A stretch of 64,000 bases of DNA from Kluyvera intermedia (GCF_034424175.1 NZ_CP139986.1:3100001-3164000), one strand, 5' to 3'; positions 41,120 through 50,214 are shown, numbered from the stretch's first letter. Notes: generated from the letters alone by a model not told the origin. A program made the numbers and translations.

Positions 41120-42253
41120 TTAAACCGTCAGTACCACACAGCTATCGGCTTCCCAGCACAGACGCACTTCATCGCCCCAGGTCGGTAGCCCTTTCTGGTA
41201 GCGATGTTCGTTCTGTAGCTGAGCGCTGATCATCTGGCCGCTTTTGAGCCGCACGTGGTAAATGGAGAGATCGCCGAGGTAAGCGATATGTACCACCTCG
41301 CCGACGGCAAAGTTGTAGCCGTCGGCAGGCGGGTCTTCGCAGAGCATGATTTTTTCCGGACGCAGCGCCACGTACACCGGCACGTTATCGACAACCGAAG
41401 CATCCGGGTCAACTTTCAGCGGGTGAACCAGCCCCGGCGAATCTATCACCAGACCATCTTCCTGACGCGCTTTCAGCAGCCCTTCAAAGACGTTAACCGA
41501 ACCGATAAATTCAGCGCTGTAACGGGTGGTGGGATGCTCATAGATCTCTTCCGGTTCGCCAATTTGTACGAATTTCCCCCGGTTCATGATGGCGATACGC
41601 CCGGCCATAGTCATCGCTTCTTCCTGGTCGTGGGTGACCATCACGCAGGTGGCACCGACACGCTCCAGAATATCCACCACTTCCAGCTGCATCCGGTCGC
41701 GCAGTTTTTTATCCAGCGCGCCCATGGGCTCGTCCAGCAGCAGCAGTTTTGGTCGTTTTGCCAGGCTGCGTGCCAGTGCCACGCGCTGACGCTGACCGCC
41801 GGAAAGCTGATGCGGTTTGCGTTTAGCAAATTCCTGCATATGCACCAGGGTGAGCATTTCGGCCACGCGGGCGGTAATTTCGGCTTTCGGCAGCTTGTCC
41901 TGCTTTAAGCCGAAGGCGATGTTCTGCTCAACGGTCATGTGCGGGAAAAGCGCGTAGGACTGGAACATCATGTTAATTGGCCGCAGATACGGCGGAACCT
42001 GCGCCAGGTCGACGCCATCGAGGATAATTTGCCCAGCTGTCGGCTGCTCAAAGCCTGCCAGCATACGCAGCAGGGTTGATTTACCGCAGCCGGATGCGCC
42101 CAGCAGGGCAAAGATTTCGCCTTTATAAATGGTGAGGTTGACGTCATCAACGGCGTGCTGACCGTCAAAAGACTTGCTCAGGTTACGGATTTCCAGCAGC
42201 GGGGTAAGCGCTTTGCGGGTTTTCGCCTGTGGGCGGGGAATAGCGTCGTTCAA
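41120..42253 (-). CDS. potG: Putrescine ABC transporter ATP-binding protein PotG
   Basis: A 377-residue ATPase with Walker A GASGCGKST, signature LSGGQRQRVALARSL, Walker B LLLLDEPMGALD, switch His in MVTHDQEEAMTM, and a C-terminal TOBE domain. The start is a TTG at 42253, placed because GGAGA lies 8 nt upstream and the product then begins (M)NDAIPRPQAKTRK as in K-12. A second TTG at 42271 would add six residues without a ribosome site. No ATG is available, so translation starts from a rare codon. Confidence 0.94.
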   Translation of the reverse strand: MNDAIPRPQAKTRKALTPLLEIRNLSKSFDGQHAVDDVNLTIYKGEIFALLGASGCGKSTLLRMLAGFEQPTAGQIILDGVDLAQVPPYLRPINMMFQSYALFPHMTVEQNIAFGLKQDKLPKAEITARVAEMLTLVHMQEFAKRKPHQLSGGQRQRVALARSLAKRPKLLLLDEPMGALDKKLRDRMQLEVVDILERVGATCVMVTHDQEEAMTMAGRIAIMNRGKFVQIGEPEEIYEHPTTRYSAEFIGSVNVFEGLLKARQEDGLVIDSPGLVHPLKVDPDASVVDNVPVYVALRPEKIMLCEDPPADGYNFAVGEVVHIAYLGDLSIYHVRLKSGQMISAQLQNEHRYQKGLPTWGDEVRLCWEADSCVVLTV

Positions 42254-42386
42254 TCGGGTGCTCTCCGGCAAAAAACAAATATCGACATGACCCGGTTGTC
42301 ATATCAACCCCTGGTACACGGTCTAGGGCCGGTGTCCAGATTGGGGCAGTTGCACTGCCCCGGTGCATAACCATCACCATTCAGTC

Positions 42387-42455
42387 GCCCAGCCGAACGA
42401 AGTGACGCCGGGGAACTCCCCGGAGTCGGTGCTAACGCACCTCGTCCGGGCTACT
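42387..42455. repeat. GTAGCCCGG repeat between potF and potG
   Basis: A second copy of the palindromic repeat at 20727-20800. The last 37 bases, from CCCCGGAGTCGGTGCTAACG to CCGGGCTAC, are the same in both. Inside the potF-potG gap it could form a hairpin that protects upstream potF mRNA and lowers potG expression, as REP elements do in other transport operons. Confidence 0.7.
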
Positions 42456-42490
42456 GATGCGCAATCGACATCATCTTTCGGTTGGTTGAT

Positions 42491-43603
42491 TTATTTGCCG
42501 CTTTTCACTTTGGTCCATGCGCGCGTTCTGACGCGGTCGATCTTCGGCTCCTGCACTTTCAACGTGAACAGTTTGGCGAACACATCGGCAGGTGGATAGA
42601 TCGCCGGGTTATCGCGAACTTCGGCACTGATAAGTGGCGTAGAAGCCTTGTTACCGTTGGCGTAGAACACGTGGTCGCTGATATGCGCAATCACGTCCGG
42701 ACGCATCAGATAGTTGAGGAACTGATAGGCTTCATCTTTGTTTTTCGCATCTGCTGGCATCGCGAACACATCAAAGAACGCCAGCGCTCCCTCCTTCGGA
42801 ATGAAGTAAGAGATATTCACGCCGTTTTTCGCCTCTTTCGCGCGGTTCGCTGCCTGCCACACATCGCCTGCCCAGCCAATCGCGACACAGATATCGCCGT
42901 TAGCAAGGTCGTTAATGTATTGCGAAGAGTGGAAGTAACGGATATTTGGACGCAGTTTCAACAGCAGATCGGTCGCCGGGCCGGTGTAATCGTCGGCTTT
43001 CATGCTGTTCGGATCTTTGCCTAAGTAGTTAAGCACGGTGGCAAAAATTTCTTCCGGAGCATCAAGGAACGACACGCCGCAGCTTTTCAGCTTCTCGAGG
43101 TTTTCCGGTTTCATCACCAGATCCCAGCTGTTAAGCGGCGCATCTTTGCCCAGCACGGCTTTGACTTTATCGACGTTATAGCCGATACCGGTAGTCGCCC
43201 ACAGATATGGGAAGGCGTATTTATTATCCGGGTCGTGTTTAGCCACCAGCTTCAACACTTCCGGATCCAGATTTTTCCAGTTTGGCAATTTGCTCTTATC
43301 AAGCGGCTGGAAGACCCCAGCGGTGAGCTGACGCTCAAGGAAGCTGGCGGATGGCACCACCAGGTCAAAACCGGTGCTGCCCGCCATCAGTTTGCCTTCC
43401 AGTACTTCGTTGGAGTCAAAGACGTCGTACACCACTTTAATACCGGTCTCTTTTTCAAAATTCGCGACGGTATCCGGGGCGATGTAATCAGACCAGTTAT
43501 ACACATGGAGCGTTTTTTGTTCTGCAGCGAGCACGCTTGCCGAGGCGGCCATCAGCGCACCTGTTACCAGACCCGTTAACCATTTTTTATTCAAGGCGGC
43601 CAT
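42491..43603 (-). CDS. potF: Putrescine periplasmic binding protein PotF
   Basis: PotF binds putrescine in the periplasm for PotGHI. The 370-residue precursor has a signal peptide ending VLAAEQK (about 26) and matches K-12 closely (LHVYNWSDYIAPDTVANFEK, FDVFAMPADAKNKDEAYQFL, ending WTKVKSGK). It has the extracellular solute-binding (SBP_bac_8) fold; Trp37 and Ser38 in YNWSD are among the polyamine pocket residues. First of potFGHI. Confidence 0.97.
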   Translation of the reverse strand: MAALNKKWLTGLVTGALMAASASVLAAEQKTLHVYNWSDYIAPDTVANFEKETGIKVVYDVFDSNEVLEGKLMAGSTGFDLVVPSASFLERQLTAGVFQPLDKSKLPNWKNLDPEVLKLVAKHDPDNKYAFPYLWATTGIGYNVDKVKAVLGKDAPLNSWDLVMKPENLEKLKSCGVSFLDAPEEIFATVLNYLGKDPNSMKADDYTGPATDLLLKLRPNIRYFHSSQYINDLANGDICVAIGWAGDVWQAANRAKEAKNGVNISYFIPKEGALAFFDVFAMPADAKNKDEAYQFLNYLMRPDVIAHISDHVFYANGNKASTPLISAEVRDNPAIYPPADVFAKLFTLKVQEPKIDRVRTRAWTKVKSGK

Positions 43604-44008
43604 TTCTCTTATCCTTCTCGTCGCCCGTTAACAAACGGACTCAATATACGCAATTTAGAGTATGCAGAAATCATGCATATTATTTCGGATTACATGAAAG
43701 AGAAGAGACCGGGCTCCCCTGCAGTCATTGCTCGCTGTACCGATGCAAAATCCTCGCCAACAATGATTATTGCTAGCAATTAAGAGGGGCGCACCAATAT
43801 GTCGCAAGAATAACTGTAGCCCGTGTCAGAGGCTATAGGGCAGTGAAAAAAACGCCTTTTATCAATTTTTTATGCAAGATCACTCTATCTGATAAGCCAA
43901 AAGCGGCAATCAGGTAGTGAAAGAATCTTTAAAAATAGGTTAAAAGTAGAATAAAAGAATGTAATACGCAGCCACCATGGCAGTGACTGCGCTATTTAGC
44001 GGGCGGGA
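43604..44008. promoter_or_regulatory. potF upstream region, no gene
   Basis: A 405-bp AT-rich gap between ybjN and potF. The potF promoter must lie here but I could not choose one confidently. At the ybjN side, CGCAG-C-CAC with GTG-A-CTGCG (43968-43991) makes a small mismatched hairpin that might end ybjN transcription. Nothing else is recognisable. Confidence 0.3.
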
Positions 44009-44488
44009 TTAGTGAAGAAAATGGTACTGAGTCTCTTCCTGCGGCTGCTCTTCGTCTTCCGTTTTATACAGCAGATCGTGGGCGGAAGCCTCAAGGATCA
44101 CCATTGAGATCTGCTCTTCACTGTGCTGCATAAACGATGCGAATTGTTCGAAGGTCAAACCCGCAGCGGCGGATAAAGACTGGCAAACCACCAGCTTTGG
44201 CAGATTATCATCCTGCATATCAAGGAACGCTTTCACGGTGAGCGAACTGGCGTTAATCGCCGACAGATCGGCTGCCAGCGCCAGTAATGCAGATGGTTTG
44301 ACCTCCGCCAGTGCAGAAAACAGCACGACGTTATCAATGAGATCAACTTTGGCATCGAAGATACCATCAAAATTTTGCATATGCGGCAGGTGCAGCGCCT
44401 GACAGGTGTCGCACTCAAAAAAGCTCATGCCCATTTCGTCGAGCCACTGACGTAACGTATCCAGACTCGGGACGACGAGAGAATCCAT
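44009..44488 (-). CDS. ybjN: YbjN family protein, putative sensory transduction regulator
   Basis: A 159-residue protein of the YbjN (PF10722) family, one residue longer than K-12. In E. coli, altered YbjN levels change motility, biofilm and stress-gene expression; the mechanism is unknown, and the fold resembles a secretion-chaperone fold. Conserved stretches are DTLRQWLDEMGMSFFECDTC, ALHLPHMQNFDGIFDAKVDL and LTVKAFLDMQDDNLPKLVVC. I chose the ATG at 44488 (MDSLVVPSLDTLRQ); 15 upstream codons are unlike the family. Confidence 0.94.
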   Translation of the reverse strand: MDSLVVPSLDTLRQWLDEMGMSFFECDTCQALHLPHMQNFDGIFDAKVDLIDNVVLFSALAEVKPSALLALAADLSAINASSLTVKAFLDMQDDNLPKLVVCQSLSAAAGLTFEQFASFMQHSEEQISMVILEASAHDLLYKTEDEEQPQEETQYHFLH

Positions 44489-44615
44489 ATTGCCTATGAC
44501 CTCATGCAGTAAAGTAATGATCCAGAGAAACAAACTACCGAGCAGTTGCCCGGTATAAGAACGATTTTAGCGCACAGTCTACGCAAAAATACCGATGCAT
44601 ACCACGATAGCCGGG

Positions 44616-45518
44616 CTATCCCCCCATTTTCAGGCAAAAACCAGGATGCGCCTGACGCTCGATCCATTCGATCATCTTACCCGCGACATCAACGCCAGTG
44701 GTGGACTCCACCCCTTCCAGCCCCGGCGAAGCGTTAACTTCCATCACCAACGGCCCGCGTTTAGCGCGCAACAGATCCACCCCCGCCACATCAAGCCCCA
44801 GCGTTTGCGCCGCTTTAACGGCAATCTCGCGCTCAGCGGGCGTGATATCGGCCACCGTCGCCACGCCGCCGCGATGCAGATTCGAGCGGAAATCGCCTTC
44901 TTTTGCGCGTCGTTCAATGGCGGCCACGACTTCATCGCCGACCACCAGACAACGGATATCGCGGCCTTTGGCTTCCTGGATGTATTCCTGCACCAGAATA
45001 TGCGCATTTAAACCGCGAAACGCATCCACCACGCTCTCTGCGGCCTGCCGGGTTTCAGCCAGTACGACGCCAATCCCCTGCGTACCTTCTACCAGTTTCA
45101 CCACCAGCGGCGCGCCGCCGACCATATCAATAAGGTCGCTGGTATCATCCGGTGAGTGGGCAATACCGGTAACCGGTAAATCAATGCCCTGCCGCGCCAG
45201 CAGCTGTAAGGAACGCAGCTTGTCGCGCGCGCGGGTAATCGCCACCGACTCGTTTAATGGGTAGCTGCCCAGCATTTCAAACTGGCGCAGCGCCGCCATA
45301 CCATAATAGGTAATCGCCGAGCCAATACGCGGGATGACCGCATCATAATGCGGCAGTTTTTGCCCTTTATAGTGGATAGACGACGCCGATGGATTAATGT
45401 TCATATAACAAGAAAGCGGGTCGAGCACTTCAATAATATGGCCGCGACGTTTAGCCGCCTCGCGTAGACGTTTGCATGAATAGAGCGTTCCATCCCGGGA
45501 CAAAATGGCAATTTTCAC
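44616..45518 (-). CDS. rimK: Ribosomal protein S6--L-glutamate ligase RimK
   Basis: RimK is an ATP-grasp ligase adding Glu residues to the C-terminus of ribosomal protein S6. The 300-residue protein matches K-12, with ATP-grasp blocks LVVKLVEGTQGIGVVLAE and ILVQEYIQEAKGRDIRCLVV, and MEVNASPGLEGVE for metal binding. The start is GTG at 45518 behind GAGAGG, as in K-12. In E. coli it follows nfsA; the gap here is 97 nt. Confidence 0.96.
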   Translation of the reverse strand: MKIAILSRDGTLYSCKRLREAAKRRGHIIEVLDPLSCYMNINPSASSIHYKGQKLPHYDAVIPRIGSAITYYGMAALRQFEMLGSYPLNESVAITRARDKLRSLQLLARQGIDLPVTGIAHSPDDTSDLIDMVGGAPLVVKLVEGTQGIGVVLAETRQAAESVVDAFRGLNAHILVQEYIQEAKGRDIRCLVVGDEVVAAIERRAKEGDFRSNLHRGGVATVADITPAEREIAVKAAQTLGLDVAGVDLLRAKRGPLVMEVNASPGLEGVESTTGVDVAGKMIEWIERQAHPGFCLKMGG

Positions 45519-45615
45519 CCTTTACCTCTCCAAAAGACCTCAAAAAAGCCGACATATCATACTGCGCAAGGCAGGCCTGATGCATGCGCCCGACCACAGA
45601 TTTCTGCTTTACCGA

Positions 45616-46338
45616 TTAGCGCGTGGCCCAGCCCTGCTGGTGCAGATAATCCAGAATAAAGGGCCGATTTTCTTTAATCAGCGTACGGCGTATATGGTCG
45701 CTCCAGGTATCCCGGCGCGCATTGGTGCTGCGCGACAGATAATACTGCGCCAACTGTTCGTCATATTTGTCCAGCTCGGCCTTGTCCAGCGGCTGGTAGT
45801 GATTTTCATGCACCAGCAGCGTGGCAGGCAGACGCGGTTTCAGATCCGGCTGACTGGCAGGCCAACCGAGGCACAGCCCAAACAATGGCAGCACGTGTTT
45901 TGGCAGCTTCAGCAGATCGGTCACCGACTGGATATTGTTACGCAGGCCACCGATATAGACGCCGCCAAGCCCCAGCGATTCCGCTGCGGTGAGTGCGTTT
46001 TGCGCCATCAACGAGGTGTCGACCACGCCAAGCAAAAGCTGTTCCGCCAGCCCCAGTTGCGCATCCGGGCAAATCTGTAAGAGGCGATTAAAGTCCGCGC
46101 AGAATACCCAGAATTCAGCCGCCTGGCCGACGTGAGCTTGTCCACCGGTCAACTCAACCAACTGCGCGCGCATATTCTTATCGGTCACACGAATAATCGA
46201 GGTGCATTGTAAAAAGCTGGAACTCGAGGTCGCCTGTGCGCTGGCGATAATTGCATGACGCTGGTCGTCGGTTATCGGCTCGCCGGTGAACTGGCGAATA
46301 GAGCGATGGTTTAGCAGAACCTCAATGGTCGGTGTCAT
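45616..46338 (-). CDS. nfsA: Oxygen-insensitive NADPH nitroreductase NfsA
   Basis: NfsA is the major FMN-dependent two-electron nitroreductase, reducing nitrofurans and quinones with NADPH. The 240-residue product matches K-12, with the FMN contacts HRSIRQF, ATSSSSFLQC, LGGVYIGGLRNN and the C-terminal RRDTWSDHIRRTL. Its start lies inside the 3' end of ybjC (17-nt overlap). The ybjC-nfsA pair is SoxRS-induced in E. coli. Confidence 0.96.
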   Translation of the reverse strand: MTPTIEVLLNHRSIRQFTGEPITDDQRHAIIASAQATSSSSFLQCTSIIRVTDKNMRAQLVELTGGQAHVGQAAEFWVFCADFNRLLQICPDAQLGLAEQLLLGVVDTSLMAQNALTAAESLGLGGVYIGGLRNNIQSVTDLLKLPKHVLPLFGLCLGWPASQPDLKPRLPATLLVHENHYQPLDKAELDKYDEQLAQYYLSRSTNARRDTWSDHIRRTLIKENRPFILDYLHQQGWATR

Positions 46339-46600
46339 CTTTTTTTTCCTTTTTTTGCGGCGGATTCGGATTCATAAGCTGCGGCGCAACAGCACGGGCG
46401 ATACCCCAGAAGAGCGCACCCGCAGCGGGCAGCATCAGCGCAATACCGACGAAGATCATCACCACCGCGGCCAGTTGGCTGGCAAAGGGGGCTGGCAAGG
46501 TGATGTACTGATTGAGCGACAGCCATGCCGTCGCCAGCACCACCATGCCGATCCCCTCAAGAATTAAAACGCTTTTCGGTAGTGCTCCAAGCGAACGCAT
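46322..46600 (-). CDS. ybjC: DUF1418 membrane protein YbjC
   Basis: A 92-residue protein with two hydrophobic helices (VLILEGIGMVVLATAWLSL and LAAVVMIFVGIALMLPAAGA) and a Lys-rich tail KKEKKDD. It matches K-12 YbjC (95) by LPKSVLILE and APQLMN. No function is known. It leads ybjC-nfsA, sharing 17 nt with nfsA. A TATACT at 46649-46654 on the minus strand is a good -10 candidate; I could not place a complete soxbox beside it. Confidence 0.92.
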   Translation of the reverse strand: MRSLGALPKSVLILEGIGMVVLATAWLSLNQYITLPAPFASQLAAVVMIFVGIALMLPAAGALFWGIARAVAPQLMNPNPPQKKEKKDDTDH

Positions 46601-46808
46601 GCTTCTTCTCCTGCGATCCGTTTCCGCATCTTTATGTCGTTATCGACGAGTATAACGGCATGCTCACAAAAAATATTTAACCAAACATAGCCTGAATGAA
46701 TCGTAACAACAGGCAGAACCTTCTTTCTCTTCCGGCTCAGGCACGGCATCATAGGTGTCATTCGCCGAGAGGCACATTGATTATTCCGCTCGTTTAAGGA
46801 GAGACATT

Positions 46809-47072
46809 ATGTTTGCTGTTATTTTTGGTCGTCCTGGATGCCCTTACTGTGTTCGCGCAAAAGAGCTGGCGGAGAAACTGACTCAAGAACGTGACGACTT
46901 TAACTACCGTTACGTGGATATTCATGCAGAAGGGATCAGTAAGGCTGATTTAGAAAAAACAGTGGGTAAACCGGTAGAAACCGTGCCACAGATTTTTGTC
47001 GACCAGCAGCACATTGGCGGATGCACAGACTTTGAAGCCTGGGCAAAAGAGAATCTCGGCCTGTTTGCCTGA
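46809..47072 (+). CDS. grxA: Glutaredoxin 1
   Basis: GrxA is the glutathione-dependent disulfide reductase serving ribonucleotide reductase and resetting OxyR. The 87-residue protein has the dithiol active site Cys11-Pro-Tyr-Cys14, the cis-Pro region VETVPQIFVDQQHIGG and terminal FEAWAKENL. I chose the ATG at 46809 behind AAGGAGAG; an 18-codon extension is not in the family. It diverges from ybjC. OxyR control is expected from E. coli, but I did not find a convincing OxyR tetrad by eye. Confidence 0.96.
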   Translation: MFAVIFGRPGCPYCVRAKELAEKLTQERDDFNYRYVDIHAEGISKADLEKTVGKPVETVPQIFVDQQHIGGCTDFEAWAKENLGLFA

Positions 47073-47084
47073 TAGTGATTCCAG

Positions 47085-47110
47085 CGCCCGCTCCTACAGC
47101 GGGCGTTTTC
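47085..47110 (+). terminator. grxA terminator overlapping the ybjM 3' end
   Basis: A perfect 8-bp GC stem CGCCCGCT (47085-47092) with AGCGGGCG (47098-47105) and tail TTTTCC. It begins 12 nt after the grxA stop. The right arm and tail are also the last codons of convergent ybjM, which stops at 47094. Confidence 0.85.
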
Positions 47111-47480
47111 CTTCCCGACGCTTATCGTGTAGCAGTGAACTGACAAACAGAAAACACAACGCACCGAGCGCACACCAGAACACGGCGCTGAACAACCAAG
47201 CCAGCTCCTGCCACAATGAACGATCGCTACTGAGAAAAAGACGTGTCAGTAACAGGCACAGCGGCGCGGCCAGAATAGCGCCCAACAGGGGACGCAGCAC
47301 CCGACGGCGTGAAGAGATAAAGCTTGAAACAACGCCTGGGATGATAAAGAACAATAGCCCCAATTCAGGATTTCCTGAAGTGCGAAAAGCCCCCTTCACC
47401 TGCATCACCAGTGAACAAAAAACCACTATAAATAATATAAAGCAGCAAATTATACCTGCCCAACCGCGTTCAGTTTTCAC
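47094..47480 (-). CDS. ybjM: Inner-membrane protein YbjM
   Basis: A 128-residue protein with four hydrophobic helices, matching K-12 YbjM (125) in RWAGAICCF-type GWAGIICCFILFIVV, LGLLFFIIPG and LWQELAWLFSAVFWCALGAL. Function unknown. The start is GTG at 47480 behind AGGAG. It converges with grxA, and its 3' end doubles as the grxA terminator. Confidence 0.92.
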   Translation of the reverse strand: MKTERGWAGIICCFILFIVVFCSLVMQVKGAFRTSGNPELGLLFFIIPGVVSSFISSRRRVLRPLLGAILAAPLCLLLTRLFLSSDRSLWQELAWLFSAVFWCALGALCFLFVSSLLHDKRREGKRPL

Positions 47481-47755
47481 ACGCTTCTCCTGAAAATTAT
47501 CTCTATCAAAATCCAGACTTCGTCCATTTGGACGCTCAGTCAGATAAAGTCACTGGCCTTCCATGCCAAAACAGTTCTGTGCTAAAAGCGATTGTTGCTA
47601 GCCGTAGCAGTCAGGAACGATTAAACTACCGACCGCTATTTTCTGGTTATTCTTCGGGTACAGGATAGCAGCACTCCTGCCATAACCCTTGGTCAACAGT
47701 AGACCAAATAACCATTCCTTTCAACACGTTACTGGTAAACAATAAGTTAGACTCC

Positions 47756-49444
47756 GTGAATATAAACGTCGCAGATTTGTTAAACGGGAATTACATCCTG
47801 TTATTATTCGTGGTATTAGCGCTGGGGCTTTGTCTTGGCAAATTGCGCCTGGGCTCCATCCAACTTGGTAATTCCATTGGCGTTTTAGTGGTTTCGCTCT
47901 TATTAGGGCAACAACACTTCAGTATTAACACTGAGGCACTAAACCTCGGATTTATGCTGTTTATTTTTTGCGTCGGCGTAGAAGCTGGCCCCAACTTTTT
48001 TTCTATTTTCTTTCGCGACGGCAAGAATTATCTGATGCTTGGCCTGGTCATGGTCGGCAGCGCTCTGCTGATCGCCCTGGGTCTGGGTAAGCTGTTTGGC
48101 TGGGACATCGGCCTGACGGCCGGTCTGCTCGCTGGTTCAATGACATCCACGCCGGTGCTGGTTGGTGCGGGCGACACGCTACGACATTCCGGAATGGAAG
48201 CCAGCCTGCTGGCGCAGGCACAAGATCACTTAAGCCTCGGCTACGCACTAACCTACCTGATTGGTCTGGTCAGCCTGATTGTCGCCGCCCGTTACCTACC
48301 TAAATTCCAGCATCAGGATCTGCAAACCAGCGCCCAGCAAATTGCGCGCGAACGTGGTCTGGATACCGATACTAACCGTAAAGTCTACCTGCCGGTTATC
48401 CGTGCCTACCGCGTCGGCCCTGAACTGGTCGCCTGGGCCGACGGTAAAAATCTGCGCGAGCTGGGCATCTATCGCCAGACCGGTTGCTACATCGAGCGTA
48501 TTCGCCGTAACGGTATTCTCGCCAACCCTGACGGCGACGCAGTGCTGCAAATGGGCGATGAAATTTCACTGGTGGGCTACCCTGATGCGCATGCACGTCT
48601 CGACCCCAGCTTCCGTAACGGTAAAGAGGTGTTCGACCGCGACCTGCTGGATATGCGCATCGTCACCGAAGAGATTGTGGTCAAGAACCACAATGCCGTT
48701 GGTCGCCGCCTGGCGCAGTTGAAGCTGACCGACCACGGCTGCTTCTTAAACCGCGTAATTCGCAGCCAGATTGAGATGCCGATTGACGACAACATCGTGC
48801 TAAACAAAGGTGACGTATTACAGGTGAGCGGTGACGCCCGCCGCGTGAAAACCGTCGCTGACCGTATCGGCTTCGTCTCAATCCACAGTCAGGTCACCGA
48901 CCTGCTGGCCTTCTGCGCCTTCTTTATCGTCGGCCTGATGATCGGCATGATCACCTTCCAGTTCAGCAACTTTAATTTCGGCATTGGTAACGCGGCAGGC
49001 TTGCTGTTCGCCGGTATCATGCTGGGATTCCTGCGTGCCAACCATCCAACGTTTGGCTACATCCCGCAGGGTGCGCTGAATATGGTGAAAGAATTTGGCC
49101 TGATGGTCTTTATGGCAGGCGTCGGCTTAAGCGCGGGCAGCGGCATTGGTAACGGTCTTGGCGTAGTCGGCGGACAAATGCTGGTCGCTGGACTGTTCGT
49201 AAGCCTGGTGCCGGTAGTGATTTGTTTCCTGTTCGGCGCTTACGTACTGCGCATGAACCGCGCGCTGCTGTTTGGCGCCATTATGGGTGCCCGTACCTGT
49301 GCCCCGGCAATGGAAATCATCAGCGATACCGCGCGCAGCAACATCCCAGCGCTCGGCTACGCGGGAACCTATGCCATCGCTAACGTATTGTTAACGCTCG
49401 CCGGTACGCTGATTATCATCATCTGGCCGGGAATAGGCGGCTAG
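47756..49444 (+). CDS. ybjL: Putative transporter YbjL (aspartate:alanine exchanger family)
   Basis: A 562-residue inner-membrane protein of the AAE transporter family. It has two membrane bundles of five to six helices around a cytoplasmic centre with two TrkA_C (RCK_C) domains at about 205-375. Family blocks include FMLFIFCVGVEAGPNFFSIF, GLLAGSMTSTPVLVGAGDTL and GARTCAPAMEIISDTA. The substrate of YbjL is not certain; overexpression of K-12 YbjL has been linked to glutamate or succinate export. The start is GTG at 47756, as in K-12, with a poor ribosome site. rybB follows. Confidence 0.93.
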   Translation: MNINVADLLNGNYILLLFVVLALGLCLGKLRLGSIQLGNSIGVLVVSLLLGQQHFSINTEALNLGFMLFIFCVGVEAGPNFFSIFFRDGKNYLMLGLVMVGSALLIALGLGKLFGWDIGLTAGLLAGSMTSTPVLVGAGDTLRHSGMEASLLAQAQDHLSLGYALTYLIGLVSLIVAARYLPKFQHQDLQTSAQQIARERGLDTDTNRKVYLPVIRAYRVGPELVAWADGKNLRELGIYRQTGCYIERIRRNGILANPDGDAVLQMGDEISLVGYPDAHARLDPSFRNGKEVFDRDLLDMRIVTEEIVVKNHNAVGRRLAQLKLTDHGCFLNRVIRSQIEMPIDDNIVLNKGDVLQVSGDARRVKTVADRIGFVSIHSQVTDLLAFCAFFIVGLMIGMITFQFSNFNFGIGNAAGLLFAGIMLGFLRANHPTFGYIPQGALNMVKEFGLMVFMAGVGLSAGSGIGNGLGVVGGQMLVAGLFVSLVPVVICFLFGAYVLRMNRALLFGAIMGARTCAPAMEIISDTARSNIPALGYAGTYAIANVLLTLAGTLIIIIWPGIGG

Positions 49445-49494
49445 CGCTGGCTTTGGGGCAAACAAAGAAAAGAAAATTATTTTTGCGCAACGCA

Positions 49495-49521
49495 GAACTT
49501 TTCAGTCAGGCGCGAGTCTTA
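49495..49521 (+). promoter_or_regulatory. SigmaE promoter of rybB
   Basis: GAACTT (49495-49500), 16-nt spacer, TCTTA (49517-49521), then 6 nt to the RNA 5' end. This matches the RpoE consensus GGAACTT-N16-TCnnA. RybB is a core sigmaE-dependent sRNA in E. coli. Confidence 0.8.
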
Positions 49522-49527
49522 ATTAGT

Positions 49528-49608
49528 GCCACTGCTTTTCTTTGATGTCCCCATTTTGTGGAGCCCATCAACCCCGCCATCTTTGGTTCAAGGTTGATGG
49601 GTTTTTTG
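49528..49608 (+). ncRNA. rybB: RybB small RNA
   Basis: RybB is an Hfq-bound sRNA that represses many outer-membrane protein mRNAs (ompC, ompW and others) during envelope stress. The 5' end GCCACTGCTTTTCTTTGATG, which is the seed, is identical to the E. coli RNA as I remember it. The middle hairpin CCCCATTTTGTGG and the terminator stem CCCATCAACC (49564-49573) with GGTTGATGGG (49592-49601) plus TTTTTT are also conserved. The only change I notice is in the terminator loop, one base longer. Position between ybjL and rcdA is as in E. coli. Confidence 0.95.
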
Positions 49609-49648
49609 TTGCCTGAATTTCAGTATGAATTAAAACAACAGGTTATTT

Positions 49649-50194
49649 TCAGCACTCCCCCGCTATCCGACCCACCATTTTTCGAATCTCCTCATGCGTC
49701 AGCGGCTGGCGGTCGGTGACAAAATGCAGCGTCATCCCTTCAATAAACGCATCCAGCGCACGGGCGGTGCTTGGATCAAACCACTGCTCCAGCGTCTGCT
49801 GGCTGCGGTGCATCCAGTTTTGCATAACCGCCTTAAGCGAAGGCGTGCTGCTGGCAAGGGCATAAAGCTGATACATCAGCGTCATATTTTTCGGCGTTGT
49901 CACCTGGCTGCTGAAAATAAGTTTTGCCACCGCGTCACAGGCATCGTCTTTGGTCGTCACGCCAATAAAAAAGTCCGCGTACTCTTGCGACATGCGGGCG
50001 GTAAAGGTGCTGAACGCCTCGCCCAATAACGCTTCGATACCGTCAAAATAATAGGTCATTGAACCTAACGGTACATCGGCACAGCTGGCAATTTTACGAT
50101 GCGTTACCGCGCCAATTCCATGGATAGCGATCGTCTCAATTGTCGCATCAATGATTCGTTCCCGGCGCTGCGGATCGTTCGGTCGGCGAGCCAT
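49649..50194 (-). CDS. rcdA: TetR-family regulator RcdA
   Basis: RcdA (formerly YbjK) activates csgD, and hence curli and biofilm, and other stress genes in E. coli. The 181-residue protein has an N-terminal TetR helix-turn-helix (RERIIDATIETIAIHGIGAVTHRKIA region; PLGSMTYYFDG is the recognition part) and a C-terminal ligand domain ending ALDAFIEGMTLHFVTDRQPL, as in K-12. It diverges from ybjJ; the palindrome at 50215 lies between the two starts. Confidence 0.93.
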   Translation of the reverse strand: MARRPNDPQRRERIIDATIETIAIHGIGAVTHRKIASCADVPLGSMTYYFDGIEALLGEAFSTFTARMSQEYADFFIGVTTKDDACDAVAKLIFSSQVTTPKNMTLMYQLYALASSTPSLKAVMQNWMHRSQQTLEQWFDPSTARALDAFIEGMTLHFVTDRQPLTHEEIRKMVGRIAGEC

Positions 50195-50214
50195 AATTAT
50201 CCTCTTTCAAATTA

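Noticed and set aside
41255..41908. A 217-codon plus-strand frame opposite potG
   Set aside because: Mirror of the conserved ABC ATPase sequence; no start signals and no recognisable domain.
46601..46808. Soxbox for ybjC and OxyR site for grxA
   Set aside because: Both are expected from E. coli, and an ACCAAAC half-site is present, but I could not assemble a full consensus for either by eye.
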